Assembly (NCBI GenBank): GCA_017983615.1
Contig: JAGOBB010000017.1
Span: 1 to 51,819, forward strand
DNA from: Azonexus sp.
GTDB taxonomy: Bacteria > Pseudomonadota > Gammaproteobacteria > Burkholderiales > Rhodocyclaceae
DNA length: 51,819 nt
Reading direction: 5' to 3'
The position numbers and the translations under genes are program-made. Shown here piece after piece: positions 28,550 to 40,293 of this stretch (its first letter is position 1; each line of letters opens with the position of its first letter). The notes below the pieces were generated by a model that saw nothing but the letters and a program-made list of their open reading frames with translations, did no database searches and was not told the origin of the DNA.

Positions 28550-29908
28550 ATGCGCCTCAAATACCTGCTTCCCGTTTTGCTCGCTGCCGGGCTGTCGACC
28601 GCAGCCTTGGCCAATCCCTACGAAACCACGCTGCCCAACGGCCTGCGCATCATCGTCAAGGAAGACCACCGGGCACCGACCGCCGTCCAGATGGTCTGGT
28701 ACCGCATCGGCAGCACCGACGAGGTCGATGGCGCCTCGGGCGTCGCCCACGTGCTCGAACACATGATGTTCAAGGGCACGCCGAGTGTCGGCCCCGGCGA
28801 GTTCAACAAGCGCGTCGCGGCCGCCGGGGGGCGCGACAACGCCTTCACCAGCCGCGACTACACCGCCTACTTCCAGCAGGTGCCGAAGGAAAAGCTGGAG
28901 GACGTCATGCTGCTCGAAGCCGACCGCATGCGCCACCTGACCGTAGAAGCCAAGGAATTCGAGCAGGAAATCAAGGTCGTCATGGAAGAGCGCCGGATGC
29001 GCACCGACGACAATCCGCAGGCCAAGCTGTTCGAGCAGATGAACGCGGTCGCCTTCCAGGCCCACCCCTATCGCCGGCCGATCATCGGCTGGATGAACGA
29101 TCTCGAAACGATGACCGCCGCCGACGCCAAGGCCTGGTACGACACTTGGTACGTGCCCAACAACGCCTACGTCGTGATCACCGGCGACGTCGACCACAAG
29201 GCCGTCTTCGCGCTGGCCGAGAAATATTACGGGCCGCTCGAAGGGCGCCCCCTGCCGGGCCGCAAGCAGCAGATCGAACCGGCGCAGGAAGGCACGCGCC
29301 GCGTCAACGTCAAGGCGCCGGCCGAACTGCCGGTGCTGATCATGGGCTACAAGGCGCCGATCCTGCGCGACATCGACAAGGACAGCGATCCCTACGCGCT
29401 GCAGATGCTCGCCGCCATCCTCGACGGCCACGACGCCGCCCGCTTCAACAAGAAGCTGGTGCGCGAGGACAAGGTCGCGCTGTCGGCCGGCATCGACTAC
29501 GACAACACCGCCCGCGGCCCGGGCATGCTCTACCTGCACGGTAGCCCCTCCGAGGGCAGGACGGTGGCCGAGCTCGAAGCCGCGCTGCGCGCCGAGATCG
29601 CCCGCGTCCAGCAGGCGGGCGTCAGCGCCGCCGAACTGAAGCGGGCCAAGGCCCAGCTGTTGGCCAGCGAGGTCTACAAGCTCGACTCGATGTTCGGCCA
29701 GGCCATGGAAATCGGCCAGATCGAAGCGGTCGGCCTACCCTACCAGAAGCTCGACCGCATGCTGGAAAAGCTGCAGAAAGTCAGCGCTGCCGACGTCCAG
29801 GCCGTGGCCAAAAAATTCTTCAACGACGACGCGCTGACCATTGGCGTCCTCGACCCGCAGCCGCTCGACGGCAAGCCGCGCCGCCCCGCCGCGCCCGGCC
29901 GCCACTGA
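28550..29908 (+). CDS. M16 family zinc metallopeptidase (catalytic subunit)
   Basis: A 452-residue protein with signal peptide MRLKYLLPVLLAAGLSTAALA, so periplasmic. The inverted zinc motif H67-x-x-E70-H71 (HVLEHMMFKGT) and the downstream Glu region KVVMEERRM are intact, so this is the active half of an M16B/C pair. The third gene downstream is the non-catalytic half. Substrate unknown; homologous pairs process small peptides or proteins. Divergent from ftsY. Confidence 0.9.
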   Translation: MRLKYLLPVLLAAGLSTAALANPYETTLPNGLRIIVKEDHRAPTAVQMVWYRIGSTDEVDGASGVAHVLEHMMFKGTPSVGPGEFNKRVAAAGGRDNAFTSRDYTAYFQQVPKEKLEDVMLLEADRMRHLTVEAKEFEQEIKVVMEERRMRTDDNPQAKLFEQMNAVAFQAHPYRRPIIGWMNDLETMTAADAKAWYDTWYVPNNAYVVITGDVDHKAVFALAEKYYGPLEGRPLPGRKQQIEPAQEGTRRVNVKAPAELPVLIMGYKAPILRDIDKDSDPYALQMLAAILDGHDAARFNKKLVREDKVALSAGIDYDNTARGPGMLYLHGSPSEGRTVAELEAALRAEIARVQQAGVSAAELKRAKAQLLASEVYKLDSMFGQAMEIGQIEAVGLPYQKLDRMLEKLQKVSAADVQAVAKKFFNDDALTIGVLDPQPLDGKPRRPAAPGRH

Positions 29909-29918
29909 GGTCGCCACC

Positions 29919-30326
29919 ATGTCCCTGCCGTGGAAGACCATCCTCAGCAACGTGCCGTGGAGCGACGTGATCGGCAAGGCGCCGGTCATCGCCGACGGCG
30001 CCAGGAAACTGTGGAAAAACATGGGCCGCAAGACAGGCGACGGCAGCGATCCGGCCACCCCCAGGGACGCTGTTGCCGCGCACGACACCGATTTCCCCGG
30101 CCGGCTGACGGCGCTGGAAGCCGGCCAGCGTGAAATGCGCGCCCAACTGCTCGCGTCCGGCGAGCTGATCCAGGCCCTGAGCGAACAGAACGCCCAGCTC
30201 GTCGCGCAACTCGACGCCCTGCGCCGCCGTGCCCAGCGCCAGTCCCTGGCCCTTGCCGCCACCGCCGTCGCCGCCGGCCTGGCGCTGCTCGCCTGGCTAC
30301 CCCGCCTTTCGGAGTTTTTGGCATGA
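29919..30326 (+). CDS. Hypothetical tail-anchored coiled-coil membrane protein
   Basis: A 135-residue protein starting at ATG 29919, ten bases after the catalytic peptidase gene. Residues about 63-105 are heptad-like (LTALEAGQREMRAQLLASGE, then LSEQNAQLVAQLDALRRRAQ) and are followed by a single C-terminal hydrophobic segment (LALAATAVAAGLALLAWL). It overlaps the next peptidase gene by four bases. Its place inside the M16 pair suggests a membrane tether or adaptor; that is inference. No family recognised. Confidence 0.7.
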   Translation: MSLPWKTILSNVPWSDVIGKAPVIADGARKLWKNMGRKTGDGSDPATPRDAVAAHDTDFPGRLTALEAGQREMRAQLLASGELIQALSEQNAQLVAQLDALRRRAQRQSLALAATAVAAGLALLAWLPRLSEFLA

Positions 30327-30351
30327 AAAGACTATTGACCGTAGCATTTGC
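30311..30351 (-). repeat. Dispersed uptake-sequence-like element, copy 4
   Basis: Perfect 15-bp core at 30337-30351 (minus orientation), then a weak A/T tract and GCCAAAAACTCC. Lies across the start of the second M16 gene; read on the plus strand it encodes LLTVAFA in the signal peptide. Confidence 0.85.
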
Positions 30352-31608
30352 CCTGTTTTTCGCCCACAGCGCCCTCGCCGGCGTCAAAATCGAGCACTGG
30401 GTATCGCCATCCGGCGCCCGCGTCTATTTCGTTGAAAGCCGCGTGCTACCGATGCTGGACATCCAGGTCGATTTCGCCGCCGGCTCGATGTTCGATCCGG
30501 AAGGTAAGTCCGGCCTCGCCGCGCTGACCCGTGCCACCCTCGACAACGGGGCCGGCAAGCTGGATGAAACCGCGATTGCCGAGCAACTGGCCGACATCGG
30601 CGCCAACCTGGGTGGCGGCGCCGACACCGACCGTGCCAGCGTCGCGCTGCGCACCCTGTCGGCCAAGGACAAGCGCGAGCCGGCGCTGGCCATCCTGAAA
30701 ACCGTGCTGCACCAGCCGCTGTTCGACGGCGCCATCTTCGAGCGCGAAAAGAACCGCACCATCGCCGGCCTCAAGGAAGCGATGACCCGGCCGGACAGCA
30801 TTGCCGGCAAGGCCTTCTGGGCCGCGATGTACCCGAACCACCCCTACGGCCGGCAAGCCACGCCGGAAAGCGTCGCCGCGCTGAACCGCGACGATCTGGC
30901 CGCCTTCCACGCCCGCTACTACGTGGCTGCCAACGCCAGCATCACGCTGGTCGGCGACCTGTCGCGCAGCGAAGCCGAGAAAATCGCCGAAGCCATCGCC
31001 GCCGGCCTGCCCAAGGGTGCCGCCGCGACACTGCCAGCCGCGCCCGAGCTGGCCGCCGGCAACAGTATCGCGCTCACCCACCCGGCCAGCCAGGCCCACG
31101 TTTACATCGGCCTGCCGGCCATCGAGCGCGGCAATCCGGATTTCTTCCCGCTGCTGGTCGGCAACTACACGCTGGGTGGTGGTGGCTTCGTCTCGCGCCT
31201 GATGAAGGAAGTCCGCGACCAACGCGGCTACGCCTACAGCGTCTACAGCTATTTCGCCCCGATGCGGCAGACCGGCCCCTTCCAGATCGGCCTGCAGACC
31301 AAGCGTTCGCAGGCGAAAGATGCGATCAAGGTGGCGCGCGAGGTGCTCGACGGTTTCCTCAAGAACGGCCCGAGCGACGAAGAGCTGGCCGCTGCCAAGG
31401 CCAACCTGACCGGCAGCTTCCCGCTGCGCCTGGACAGCAACAAGAAGATTCTCGACAACGTCGCCAACATTGGCTTCTACGGCCTGCCGCTCGACTATCT
31501 CGATCAGTATCAAGCCAAGGTGCAAGCGGTCACTGCGAACGACATCAAGACTGCCTTTGCCCGCAACGTGCGCGCCGACAGCCTGGTCACGGTAACGGTG
31601 GCGGCGGA

Positions 31609-31612
<4 letters not shown>
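30323..31612 (+). CDS. M16 family peptidase-like protein, non-catalytic partner
   Basis: A 429-residue periplasmic protein with signal peptide MKRLLTVAFALFFAHSALAG. It has the M16 fold, including the C-terminal R/Y substrate-binding motif (GGFVSRLMKEVRDQRGYAYS), but the HxxEH zinc motif is missing: the equivalent segment reads LDNGAGKLDE. Such inactive subunits form the clamshell with the active partner at 28550. ATG overlaps the preceding stop (ATGA). Confidence 0.88.
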
Positions 31613-32920
<1,308 letters not shown>

Positions 32921-32935
32921 GTCACTTTCGCAGCC

Positions 32936-32970
32936 AACAAAAAACCCGCGAAATCCGCGGGTTTTTTGTT
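32936..32970 (+). terminator. Strong bidirectional rho-independent terminator
   Basis: A perfect 15-bp stem: AACAAAAAACCCGCG (32936-32950) pairs with CGCGGGTTTTTTGTT (32956-32970) around a 5-base loop. The A and T tracts make it work on both strands, for the ferredoxin gene. Confidence 0.92.
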
Positions 32971-32973
32971 GGG

Positions 32974-33013
32974 CCGGTTTTGGCCATTTTTTTGGGGCAA
33001 CCGTAGCATTTGC
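32974..33013 (-). repeat. Dispersed uptake-sequence-like element, copy 5
   Basis: Core GCAAATGCTACGGTT (32999-33013, minus orientation), then A7 and GGCCAAAACCGG. Intergenic, immediately after the terminator and five bases from the dynamin-like gene's stop. Confidence 0.85.
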
Positions 33014-33017
33014 CCGA

Positions 33018-34967
33018 TCATGCCGCTTCGAGCTGTTTTGGATCGAGCGGCAACAGCATGTCCTGAACGCGGCTGATGATTTCCTCCAGCGCGTCGATCT
33101 GCTGCAACAGGTTCTTCTCGACGCCGTCCAGCTCCGCAATGCGATCTTCCAGCGTATCGGTCGCCTGGTGGATGCGCTTGATGCTCTCCAGCCGGCGCTT
33201 CAACTGGATCTGGTGCTCACGAACCTGGGTTTCCATCGGCGCCATGATGGCGCGCAGCCAGATTTCCGCATCGCGGTTGGCATGCTCGAAAGCTCGCCGA
33301 ACCTGAACGGCCACTTCCTCGAAGAACTTCTGGGTAATGTTTTTCTTGTCATGGGTCAGCAGGCTGACCATGGTATTCAGGTGGTCGTCGCACCATGCCT
33401 GCAAACGGTCAAGTTCCTTCTCGTAGCGAAGCAGCGAAAACGTCGTCGGCGACCCCAGCTTGAGGCCATGCTCGACGGCAAAGCGCTTGTAAACCGCCTC
33501 CATCATAGCCAGGATCTCGCCGATTTCGTCGCTCGACTTGGCCAGCGCGAGGCGCGACTTGGCGAAGAAGTTGGCCATCGCATCCGACAGGGTCTTCGAG
33601 AAGGCGGCATCGAGCATGGCGTCGCGGGTTTCGTGCGTCAATTGGCGCAGCACGTCGAGGCCGAGGTGGCCGAACAGGTTGTTGGTCAGCGTCGAAAACA
33701 CACTGCGCACGGCGTAGTAGCGCTGCAGGCCGGATTCGAATTCGTCCTTCTCGGAACGGACCTTGCCCATCATGTACTCAACGACACCCTTGTTCTTGCC
33801 GCGCAACTCGGTCAACTCGGTCAATTGCTCGCGCAGGCCGACGAGGCGCGCATCGAGCAGACCGCGGATGCTCCGGCTGACATCGCCGAATTCGTTTTCG
33901 GTGCTTTCGCAGACAATCTCGCGCTTGGCCGGAATCAGTTCGCGGGAAAGCGCCGCTTCGAGCAACGGCAGGCGGCTCTTTTCGAGCAGCGCGCTGTCGC
34001 CGTTGATCTTGGCGACCAGCCCCTTCTGGGCCGACACCGGGAAAACCTGGCTGGCCGGCAGCTCAAGGATGTTGGCACTGGTTTCGACCTGCTTGAGGAT
34101 TTCGGCTTCGATCTCCTCGGCCGTCTTCAACTCGTCCCACTGGCTGTCAATCTTGTTCAGCACGACCATGCGACCGCGCCGTGCCATGCCGCCGCCGCAG
34201 ATATGTTCGCGCCAGATCGCCATGTCGGATTGCGTGACGCCAGTGTCGGCAGCCAGGATGAACAGCACGGCATGAGCATTGGGGAGCAGCGACAAGGTCA
34301 ATTCTGGCTCGGCACCGATGGCATTGAGACCCGGCGTATCGAGGACCACAAGCCCCTGCTTGAGCAGCGGATGCGGGAAATTGATCATCGCGTGACGCCA
34401 GCGAGGCACTTCGACCAGCCCGTCGTCACCGACGCTGTACAACTCGATCTGCCCGTCGCCGACCTCAAAACCGAGACGGCCGGCCTCTTCCGGCGTGACC
34501 CGGGTCGTTTCGCTGACATGACGCAGGGCGTACTGCATGGCATCCGACGATTCGGTATCGAGCGCCACCTTGGTCCATTCGTCGGGAAAGCGCTTGTATT
34601 CGCTGATGCTGGAGTTCGAGGCACGCGTCTGGATCGGCAACAGCTCGATGCAAGGCAGCTTGTTGCCGTCGAACAGCAGTTCGGTCGGGCACATCGTCGT
34701 CCGGCCGGCCGACGAAGGCAGCATCCGGTTGCCGTAGTCGGCAAAGAAAATGGCGTTGATCAGTTCCGACTTGCCGCGCGAAAACTCGGCGACGAAGGCG
34801 ACATTCAGACGATCTTCGCGCAAGCGTTCAAGCAATTGCGTCAGGCGCATGTCGCTCTGGGCGTCGGAAAGTTCGTTCAGACTCAGCCAGCTTTGCAGCT
34901 CGCCGATATAGGTGGCGAGACGGGACCGCCAGGCGGTGTAGGCAGCGAATTGATTGGCGAGCGACAT
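33018..34967 (-). CDS. Bacterial dynamin-like GTPase
   Basis: A 649-residue large GTPase. G1 is AEFSRGKS (60-67), G3 is DTPGLNA, and G4 is NKID. Long helical segments and C-terminal coiled coil (LKRRLESIKRIHQATDTLED, then QQIDALEEIIS) fit the dynamin stalk. No transmembrane segment is obvious. Bacterial dynamin-like proteins remodel or repair membranes, and some act in stress or phage resistance. It is a single gene rather than the frequent tandem pair. ATG 34967 is preferred over TTG 35000, though the ribosome site (GGGA) is distant. Confidence 0.85.
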   Translation of the reverse strand: MSLANQFAAYTAWRSRLATYIGELQSWLSLNELSDAQSDMRLTQLLERLREDRLNVAFVAEFSRGKSELINAIFFADYGNRMLPSSAGRTTMCPTELLFDGNKLPCIELLPIQTRASNSSISEYKRFPDEWTKVALDTESSDAMQYALRHVSETTRVTPEEAGRLGFEVGDGQIELYSVGDDGLVEVPRWRHAMINFPHPLLKQGLVVLDTPGLNAIGAEPELTLSLLPNAHAVLFILAADTGVTQSDMAIWREHICGGGMARRGRMVVLNKIDSQWDELKTAEEIEAEILKQVETSANILELPASQVFPVSAQKGLVAKINGDSALLEKSRLPLLEAALSRELIPAKREIVCESTENEFGDVSRSIRGLLDARLVGLREQLTELTELRGKNKGVVEYMMGKVRSEKDEFESGLQRYYAVRSVFSTLTNNLFGHLGLDVLRQLTHETRDAMLDAAFSKTLSDAMANFFAKSRLALAKSSDEIGEILAMMEAVYKRFAVEHGLKLGSPTTFSLLRYEKELDRLQAWCDDHLNTMVSLLTHDKKNITQKFFEEVAVQVRRAFEHANRDAEIWLRAIMAPMETQVREHQIQLKRRLESIKRIHQATDTLEDRIAELDGVEKNLLQQIDALEEIISRVQDMLLPLDPKQLEAA

Positions 34968-35033
34968 GAGAATATTCCCGGATGCTATCGGAAATTTCAA
35001 TTTAGCATAAAAACAGAGGCTTGCAGATAGATA

Positions 35034-35867
35034 TTAATGCTGGCAGCCAACACAATAATATGTACTGCGCCCCGCCTGCCGAATCTGCCGGACGACCCCG
35101 CCGCAGCGCAGGCACGGCAGACCGGCCCGATCATAGACCCCGGCCTGTATCTGAAAGCAGCCGGCACCACCATCGCTATGCACATAGTCGCGGATACTGC
35201 TGCCGCCAGCCGCAATGGCATCCGACAAGGTCTCGCGGATGGCCGGCACCAGCACCTCATAACGCGCCCGGCTGATCCGGTTGGCGGCCCGTAAGGGCGA
35301 TATGCCGGCGCGGAACAGGCTTTCCGAGGCATAGATGTTGCCGATGCCAACCACCAGGTGGCTGTCCATCAGCGTCGGTTTTATTGGCCCGCCGCGCCGG
35401 GCAATCGCCTCGTACAGCCAGTCGGCCGTAAAGACATCAGACAGGGGTTCGACGCCCTGCGACGCCAGCAAGGGATGCTGCTCCGCCGTATCGGGCGAGC
35501 CAGCTTGCCAGAGCACGACGCCAAAGCGGCGCGGGTCGGCAAAACGCAGCGTCTGGCCGGCCAGCACCAGGTCGAAATGATCATGCTTGGCTGGCGCCAG
35601 GTCGGATGGTACGAAACGCAGGTTGCCCGACATCCCGAGATGAATGATCAAACTACCCTGAACGCCCGACCGTTCACAATCGACCAACAGATATTTCCCG
35701 CGGCGACGGACATCAACGATCCGGCACCCCGGCAGCAGTTCGCGCAGCGCCGGCGGAATCTCGTGGCGCAGCTTCGGCGCCCGAATCACCACCCCGCCGA
35801 TCGTCGCGCCAACCAGCTCCGGCGCCAGCCCGCGACGGCAAACCTCCACTTCCGGCAACTCCGGCAT
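35034..35867 (-). CDS. mutM: Formamidopyrimidine-DNA glycosylase
   Basis: A 277-residue base-excision glycosylase/AP lyase for 8-oxoguanine. The mature N-terminus must be PELPEVE after Met removal, with Pro as the nucleophile, which fixes the start at ATG 35867 behind GGAGGAA. The C-terminal zinc finger is C-x2-C...C-x2-C (CLRCGG...YYCVGCQ). Divergent from the TPR-lolB-ispE operon. Confidence 0.96.
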   Translation of the reverse strand: MPELPEVEVCRRGLAPELVGATIGGVVIRAPKLRHEIPPALRELLPGCRIVDVRRRGKYLLVDCERSGVQGSLIIHLGMSGNLRFVPSDLAPAKHDHFDLVLAGQTLRFADPRRFGVVLWQAGSPDTAEQHPLLASQGVEPLSDVFTADWLYEAIARRGGPIKPTLMDSHLVVGIGNIYASESLFRAGISPLRAANRISRARYEVLVPAIRETLSDAIAAGGSSIRDYVHSDGGAGCFQIQAGVYDRAGLPCLRCGGVVRQIRQAGRSTYYCVGCQH

Positions 35868-35966
35868 TGCTTGTTCCTCCGACAAAACCCAAATAACATC
35901 GCAAACTTATTGGATTTTATGCGTTCCTAAGCGCAAGCTCGCGCAAATCTAGACTGAAAGCCGTCC

Positions 35967-37679
35967 ATGCAACTGAAGCACATCGCTGCCGCCCTCTCGC
36001 TCGCCTTGGGTCTGTCCCACGGCGGACACACCCTGGCTGCCGGCGACCCGCCGGCCCGAGCGATCGCCAAGAAGCTGGCGCAGGGCTCGTCCGAGGATCT
36101 GCTGGCGCGCACCGTCTTCCAGGTGCTGCTCGGCGAACTCGCCCTTCGCCGTGGCGACCCCAAGCTGAGTTCCGATGCCTGGGCCGATCTCGCCCAGCGG
36201 ACGCGAGACCCCAAGGTCATCGCCCGGGCGACGGAAATTGCCGGCGGCACCCGCCAATACGAGCGCGCCCTCGAACTGACCAAGCTATGGCTGGAAGTCG
36301 AACCCGATTCGACCAAGGCGAAGCAAACCCAATCCTCGCTGCTGATCCTGTCCAATCGCCTTGACGAACTGGCGCCCCAACTCACGGCCCTGCTCGAACA
36401 GGACAAGCCCAATCTCGCTAACAACCTTATGCAGCTCAACCGCATGCTGGCCAAACACGGCGACAAGATCGCCGTCCAGAAGCTGGTAGACCGGGTCGCT
36501 ACGCCTTACGAGAACCTCCCCGAGGCTCATTTCGCCATGGCCCAGGCCGCCGCCAATGCCAGCGACAACCAGCGCTCCCTCGACGAAACCGAAAAATCAC
36601 TGCGCCTGCGACCAGATTGGGAAATCGCTGCCGTGGCCCGAGCCCAGTTGCAGGCCCAGCAATCGGCAACCGTAGCCATCGACGGCCTGAATGAATTCGT
36701 CGGCCGCAACCCGTCCGCCCACGATGCCCGCCTGGCGCTGGCCCGCCTGCTGATCAGCGAGAAGCGCTACGATGAATCGCGTCGGCAGTTCGACCGACTG
36801 ATCAAGGACAATCCGGACAATCCGGAAATCATGTACCCGGTCGCCATGCTCGCCTTGCAGCAGGGTGACACCACCACCGGCCGCACTCAACTAGAGCGCC
36901 TGTTAACCACCGACTATCCAGACAAGAGCAACGTCCACTTCTTCCTCGGCCAACTCGACCACGAAGAAAAGAAACCGGACAGCGCCCTCGAACACTTCCG
37001 CCAGGTGACGGCAGGCCCGCAATACATCGCTGCCCGCTCGCGCTCGGCGCTGATCATGATGCAACAGGGCAAAGTCGAAGCCGCCCGCGACATGCTCCAC
37101 AACACGCAGGGCGGCACGCCGGCCGAACGCATCCAGCTGACCCTCGCCGAATCCCAATTGCTGCGTGAAGCCGGCCGCCACAACGACGCCTACATCGTGC
37201 TCGACAGTGCCCTGAGCACGCTGCCGGATTCAACCGAACTGATTTACGAGGCCGCCCTGACGGCCGAACGCATCGGCAAGCCGGAACTGCTCGAAAGCCA
37301 CATCAAGCACCTGCTCGCCCTCAAGCCTGACCATGCCCATGCCCTCAACGCCCTGGGCTACTCGCTGGCCGAGCGCAACGTCCGGCTGGACGAAGCACAC
37401 GACCTGATCGCCAAGGCCCAGAGCCTGGCCCCGGAAGACCCTTTCATCATGGACAGTATGGGCTGGGTCCTCTATCGCCAGGGCAAGCTGCCCGATGCAC
37501 TGCGCACGCTGGAAACCGCCTACAAGATCAAGGCCGATCCGGAAATTGCCGCCCACCTGGGCGAGGTCTTGTGGGCCATGAACCGCAAGGATGACGCCCG
37601 CCGCATCCTGACGGATGCCGCCAAGGCCAATCCGGACAACGAAGTCCTAGCCGGCACCCTCAAGAAACTCTTGCCTTGA
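35967..37679 (+). CDS. Secreted tetratricopeptide repeat protein
   Basis: A 570-residue protein with signal peptide [25 protein letters not shown] and TPR units along its whole length (for example [55 protein letters not shown]). A TPR protein directly upstream of lolB is a conserved betaproteobacterial arrangement, suggesting an envelope role; its partner is unknown. The stop overlaps the lolB TTG (TTGA). Confidence 0.85.
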   Translation: MQLKHIAAALSLALGLSHGGHTLAAGDPPARAIAKKLAQGSSEDLLARTVFQVLLGELALRRGDPKLSSDAWADLAQRTRDPKVIARATEIAGGTRQYERALELTKLWLEVEPDSTKAKQTQSSLLILSNRLDELAPQLTALLEQDKPNLANNLMQLNRMLAKHGDKIAVQKLVDRVATPYENLPEAHFAMAQAAANASDNQRSLDETEKSLRLRPDWEIAAVARAQLQAQQSATVAIDGLNEFVGRNPSAHDARLALARLLISEKRYDESRRQFDRLIKDNPDNPEIMYPVAMLALQQGDTTTGRTQLERLLTTDYPDKSNVHFFLGQLDHEEKKPDSALEHFRQVTAGPQYIAARSRSALIMMQQGKVEAARDMLHNTQGGTPAERIQLTLAESQLLREAGRHNDAYIVLDSALSTLPDSTELIYEAALTAERIGKPELLESHIKHLLALKPDHAHALNALGYSLAERNVRLDEAHDLIAKAQSLAPEDPFIMDSMGWVLYRQGKLPDALRTLETAYKIKADPEIAAHLGEVLWAMNRKDDARRILTDAAKANPDNEVLAGTLKKLLP

Positions 37680-38248
37680 GTCGGCGCTTTGCCCTGCTGC
37701 TGGTTGCCGGCCTGCTGAGCGGTTGCGCCAGCCTGCCGCCCGTAGCCCTGTCGCCGCGCGACCAGATCCGCGATTTCTCCCTCGACGGTCGCTTCGCCCT
37801 GCGCGTAACGCTGGCCGGCCATGCACCGCAAACCTCAGGGGGCCGGCTGAACTGGACCCACCAGAACCGCATCGACCGCGTGCTGCTCTCCAGCCCCCTC
37901 GGCTACGGTCTGGCCGAAATCGAAACGACGCCCGAACTGTCCCGCCTGCGCACCGCCGAGGGCAAGACGCGGGAATCTACCGACCCCGACGCCCTGATCG
38001 AAGATGTCACCGGCCAGCGCCTGCCGGTCACCCGGCTGCCGGCCTGGCTGCTCGGTCGAGGCGGTGGCGATGCCCACATCGAACCGGACGCCTTCGGCCG
38101 CCCCAGCACGCTGCGCGAAGCCGGCTGGCAGGTCGACTACGCCTACGACGACGAAACGCCGACCGCCCTGCCGGCCCGGCTGACCATCTCGCGCGACGGC
38201 GAAATCGAACTCAAACTGCGCATCGAGGAATGGAAGGAAACGCCGTGA
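37676..38248 (+). CDS. lolB: Outer-membrane lipoprotein receptor LolB
   Basis: A 190-residue lipoprotein (lipobox LLSGCASL) that receives lipoproteins from LolA and inserts them in the outer membrane. The beta-barrel half-fold segments [11 protein letters not shown] and [10 protein letters not shown] are typical. TTG 37676 is the only start preserving the signal peptide and overlaps the TPR stop. Coupled to ispE by a GTGA overlap. Confidence 0.92.
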   Translation: MSRRFALLLVAGLLSGCASLPPVALSPRDQIRDFSLDGRFALRVTLAGHAPQTSGGRLNWTHQNRIDRVLLSSPLGYGLAEIETTPELSRLRTAEGKTRESTDPDALIEDVTGQRLPVTRLPAWLLGRGGGDAHIEPDAFGRPSTLREAGWQVDYAYDDETPTALPARLTISRDGEIELKLRIEEWKETP

Positions 38249-39093
38249 GCGAATGGAACTGGGACAGCGCCTGGCCGGCGCCAGCCAAGCTGAATCTCTT
38301 CCTGCATGTCGTCGGCCGGCGTCCCGATGGCTACCACCTGCTGCAAACCGTCTTCCGTTTCATCGACCGTGCCGACACGCTACGCTTCGAACCGCGTGCT
38401 GATGGCGCGATCCTCCTCGCTACCCCCATTCCCGGTGTGCCGGCCGACAGCGACCTGACCGTCCGCGCCGCCCGCCTGCTACAGCAGGCCACCGGCTGCC
38501 GCCAGGGCGCCACCCTCCATCTCGACAAGCAGTTGCCGATGGGCGGCGGACTGGGCGGAGGCTCATCCGATGCAGCCACCGTGCTGCTCGCCCTCAACCA
38601 TCTATGGCAAACCGGCCTGAGCCGACCCGAACTGGAAAAACTCGGCCTGACGCTGGGCGCCGACGTGCCGGTCTTCGTCCATGGCCGCAACACTTTCGCC
38701 GAAGGTGTCGGCGAGGCCTTTACCGATGTCGACCTGCCAGCGGAAAGCTATCTGGTCCTGAATCCTACGGTCCATGTCCCCACGGCGGCAATTTTCGGGG
38801 CGCCTGAGCTCAAACGAGATACGCTCCCAATCCGCCCCGCCGACTGGCAACCCGGACAAGGCCACAACGACCTGGAGGCTGTTGCCTGCGCCAGATTTCC
38901 TGTTGTCGCCGAGCACCTGCGCTGGCTGAAACAGCAGGCGCCGCAGGCCATGATGACCGGCTCCGGCGCCTGCGTCTTTGCCGGCTTTCCGACGCGCGAC
39001 GAGGCAGAGGCCGTGCTCGCCCAACTGCCGGCGAGCATGAAGGCCTGGATCGCCGATGGCCTGCCCGAACACCCACTCGCAAAAATTCGCTAA
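38245..39093 (+). CDS. ispE: 4-diphosphocytidyl-2-C-methyl-D-erythritol kinase
   Basis: A 282-residue GHMP kinase of the MEP isoprenoid pathway. [21 protein letters not shown] is the N-terminal motif, [15 protein letters not shown] the ATP loop, and [13 protein letters not shown] the third GHMP motif. The GTG start at 38245 follows GGAAGGAAA. Confidence 0.96.
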   Translation: MSEWNWDSAWPAPAKLNLFLHVVGRRPDGYHLLQTVFRFIDRADTLRFEPRADGAILLATPIPGVPADSDLTVRAARLLQQATGCRQGATLHLDKQLPMGGGLGGGSSDAATVLLALNHLWQTGLSRPELEKLGLTLGADVPVFVHGRNTFAEGVGEAFTDVDLPAESYLVLNPTVHVPTAAIFGAPELKRDTLPIRPADWQPGQGHNDLEAVACARFPVVAEHLRWLKQQAPQAMMTGSGACVFAGFPTRDEAEAVLAQLPASMKAWIADGLPEHPLAKIR

Positions 39094-39168
39094 AGGGGCT
39101 GGATTTCCCACCTCGGCTCCTGTATTATTCGCGCCTCGCTCGGACGCGAACCCGTTCGAGCAACCCGC

Positions 39169-39245
39169 TGGGGAGTCGCCAAGTTGGTCAAGGCACCGGA
39201 TTTTGATTCCGGCATTCGAAGGTTCGAATCCTTCTTCCCCAGCCA
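39169..39245 (+). tRNA. tRNA-Gln (UUG anticodon)
   Basis: A 77-base cloverleaf with encoded CCA. Acceptor TGGGGAG pairs with TTCCCCA (one G-T wobble); the anticodon stem is CCGGA/TCCGG around loop TTTTGAT with anticodon TTG; the T arm is GAAGG-TTCGAAT-CCTTC. Reads CAA. It sits between ispE and prs, a conserved position. A TATTAT box at 39123-39128 may be its -10 element. Confidence 0.96.
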
Positions 39246-39253
39246 AGCTTCCT

Positions 39254-39282
39254 TCGGGCAGGTCACAAGCCTGCCCGATTTT
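39254..39282 (+). terminator. Hairpin between tRNA-Gln and prs
   Basis: TCGGGCAGG (39254-39262) pairs perfectly with CCTGCCCGA (39270-39278) around a 7-base loop and is followed by TTTT. It ends nine bases after the tRNA CCA and starts the prs leader, so it could terminate the tRNA transcript or attenuate prs. Confidence 0.65.
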
Positions 39283-39336
39283 CATTGTGTCGGACAAAGG
39301 CGGGAAAAGATGCTGAAAGTCCGGAGGAATGTCGAA

Positions 39337-40287
39337 ATGGCCTACAACAGCTTGATGGTCTTCACCGGCAACGCCAATCCGAAACTGGCTGCCGATGTCG
39401 CGAAACAGCTCAATGTCGATCTTGGTCGCGCCAACGTCGGTCGCTTTTCCGACGGCGAAGTCAGCGTCGAGTTGCAGGAACACGTCCGCGGCCGCGACAT
39501 CTTCGTGCTGCAATCCACCTGCGCGCCGACCAACGACAACCTGATGGAACTGCTGGTCATCGTCGATTCGCTGAAGCGCGCCTCGGCCGGCCGGATCACC
39601 GCCGCCATCCCGTACTTCGGCTACGCCCGCCAGGATCGCCGTTCACGTTCGTCGCGCGTGCCCATCGCCGCCAAACTGGTCGCCAACATGCTCGTCGCTT
39701 CCGGCGTCGACCGCGTGCTGACCATGGACCTCCACGCCGAGCAGATTCAGGGCTTCTTCGACATTCCGGTCGATAACATTTACGCCCTGCCCATCCTGCT
39801 CGACGACATCCGCAAACAGAATTACGAAAATCCGCTGGTCGTATCCCCCGACCACGGCGGCGTCGTCCGTGCCCGCTCGCTGGCCAAGCGCCTCGAATGC
39901 GACCTGGCGATCATCGACAAGCGTCGCCCGAAGGCCAACGTCTCCGAAGTAATGAACATCATCGGTGAAGTCGACGGCCGCACCTGCATCATCATGGACG
40001 ACATGGTCGACACCGCCGGCACCCTGTGCAAGGCCGCCACCGCCCTCAAGGCCAACGGCGCCAAGAAGGTCGTCGCCTACTGTACCCACCCGGTGCTGTC
40101 CGGACCGGCTGTCGAGCGCGTGAACACCTCCGACCTCGACGCCCTGGTCGTCACCGACACCATCCCGCTACGCGACGATGCCGCTGCTTCACCGCGCATC
40201 CGCCAGCTTTCCGTGGCCGAAATCATGGCCGAAACCATACGCCGGATCAGCAACGACGACTCCGTCTCGTCGCTGTTCATTGATTAG
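39337..40287 (+). CDS. prs: Ribose-phosphate pyrophosphokinase (PRPP synthase)
   Basis: A 316-residue class I PRPP synthase. [20 protein letters not shown] is the ATP loop, [11 protein letters not shown] the metal/catalytic region, and [13 protein letters not shown] the PRPP-binding motif. ATG 39337 is nine bases after GGAGG and gives the canonical [15 protein letters not shown] start; ATG 39329 is out of frame. Confidence 0.96.
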   Translation: MAYNSLMVFTGNANPKLAADVAKQLNVDLGRANVGRFSDGEVSVELQEHVRGRDIFVLQSTCAPTNDNLMELLVIVDSLKRASAGRITAAIPYFGYARQDRRSRSSRVPIAAKLVANMLVASGVDRVLTMDLHAEQIQGFFDIPVDNIYALPILLDDIRKQNYENPLVVSPDHGGVVRARSLAKRLECDLAIIDKRRPKANVSEVMNIIGEVDGRTCIIMDDMVDTAGTLCKAATALKANGAKKVVAYCTHPVLSGPAVERVNTSDLDALVVTDTIPLRDDAAASPRIRQLSVAEIMAETIRRISNDDSVSSLFID

Positions 40288-40293
40288 TTATTT

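Noticed and set aside
33168-35030. 620-codon plus-strand frame opposite the dynamin-like gene
   Set aside because: The minus strand encodes a clear GTPase with G1, G3 and G4 motifs; the plus frame has no domain and no ribosome site.
36667-36685. Eighth copy of the dispersed element (GCAACCGTAGCC)
   Set aside because: Only part of the core matches and neither A/T tract is present; consistent with chance in coding sequence.
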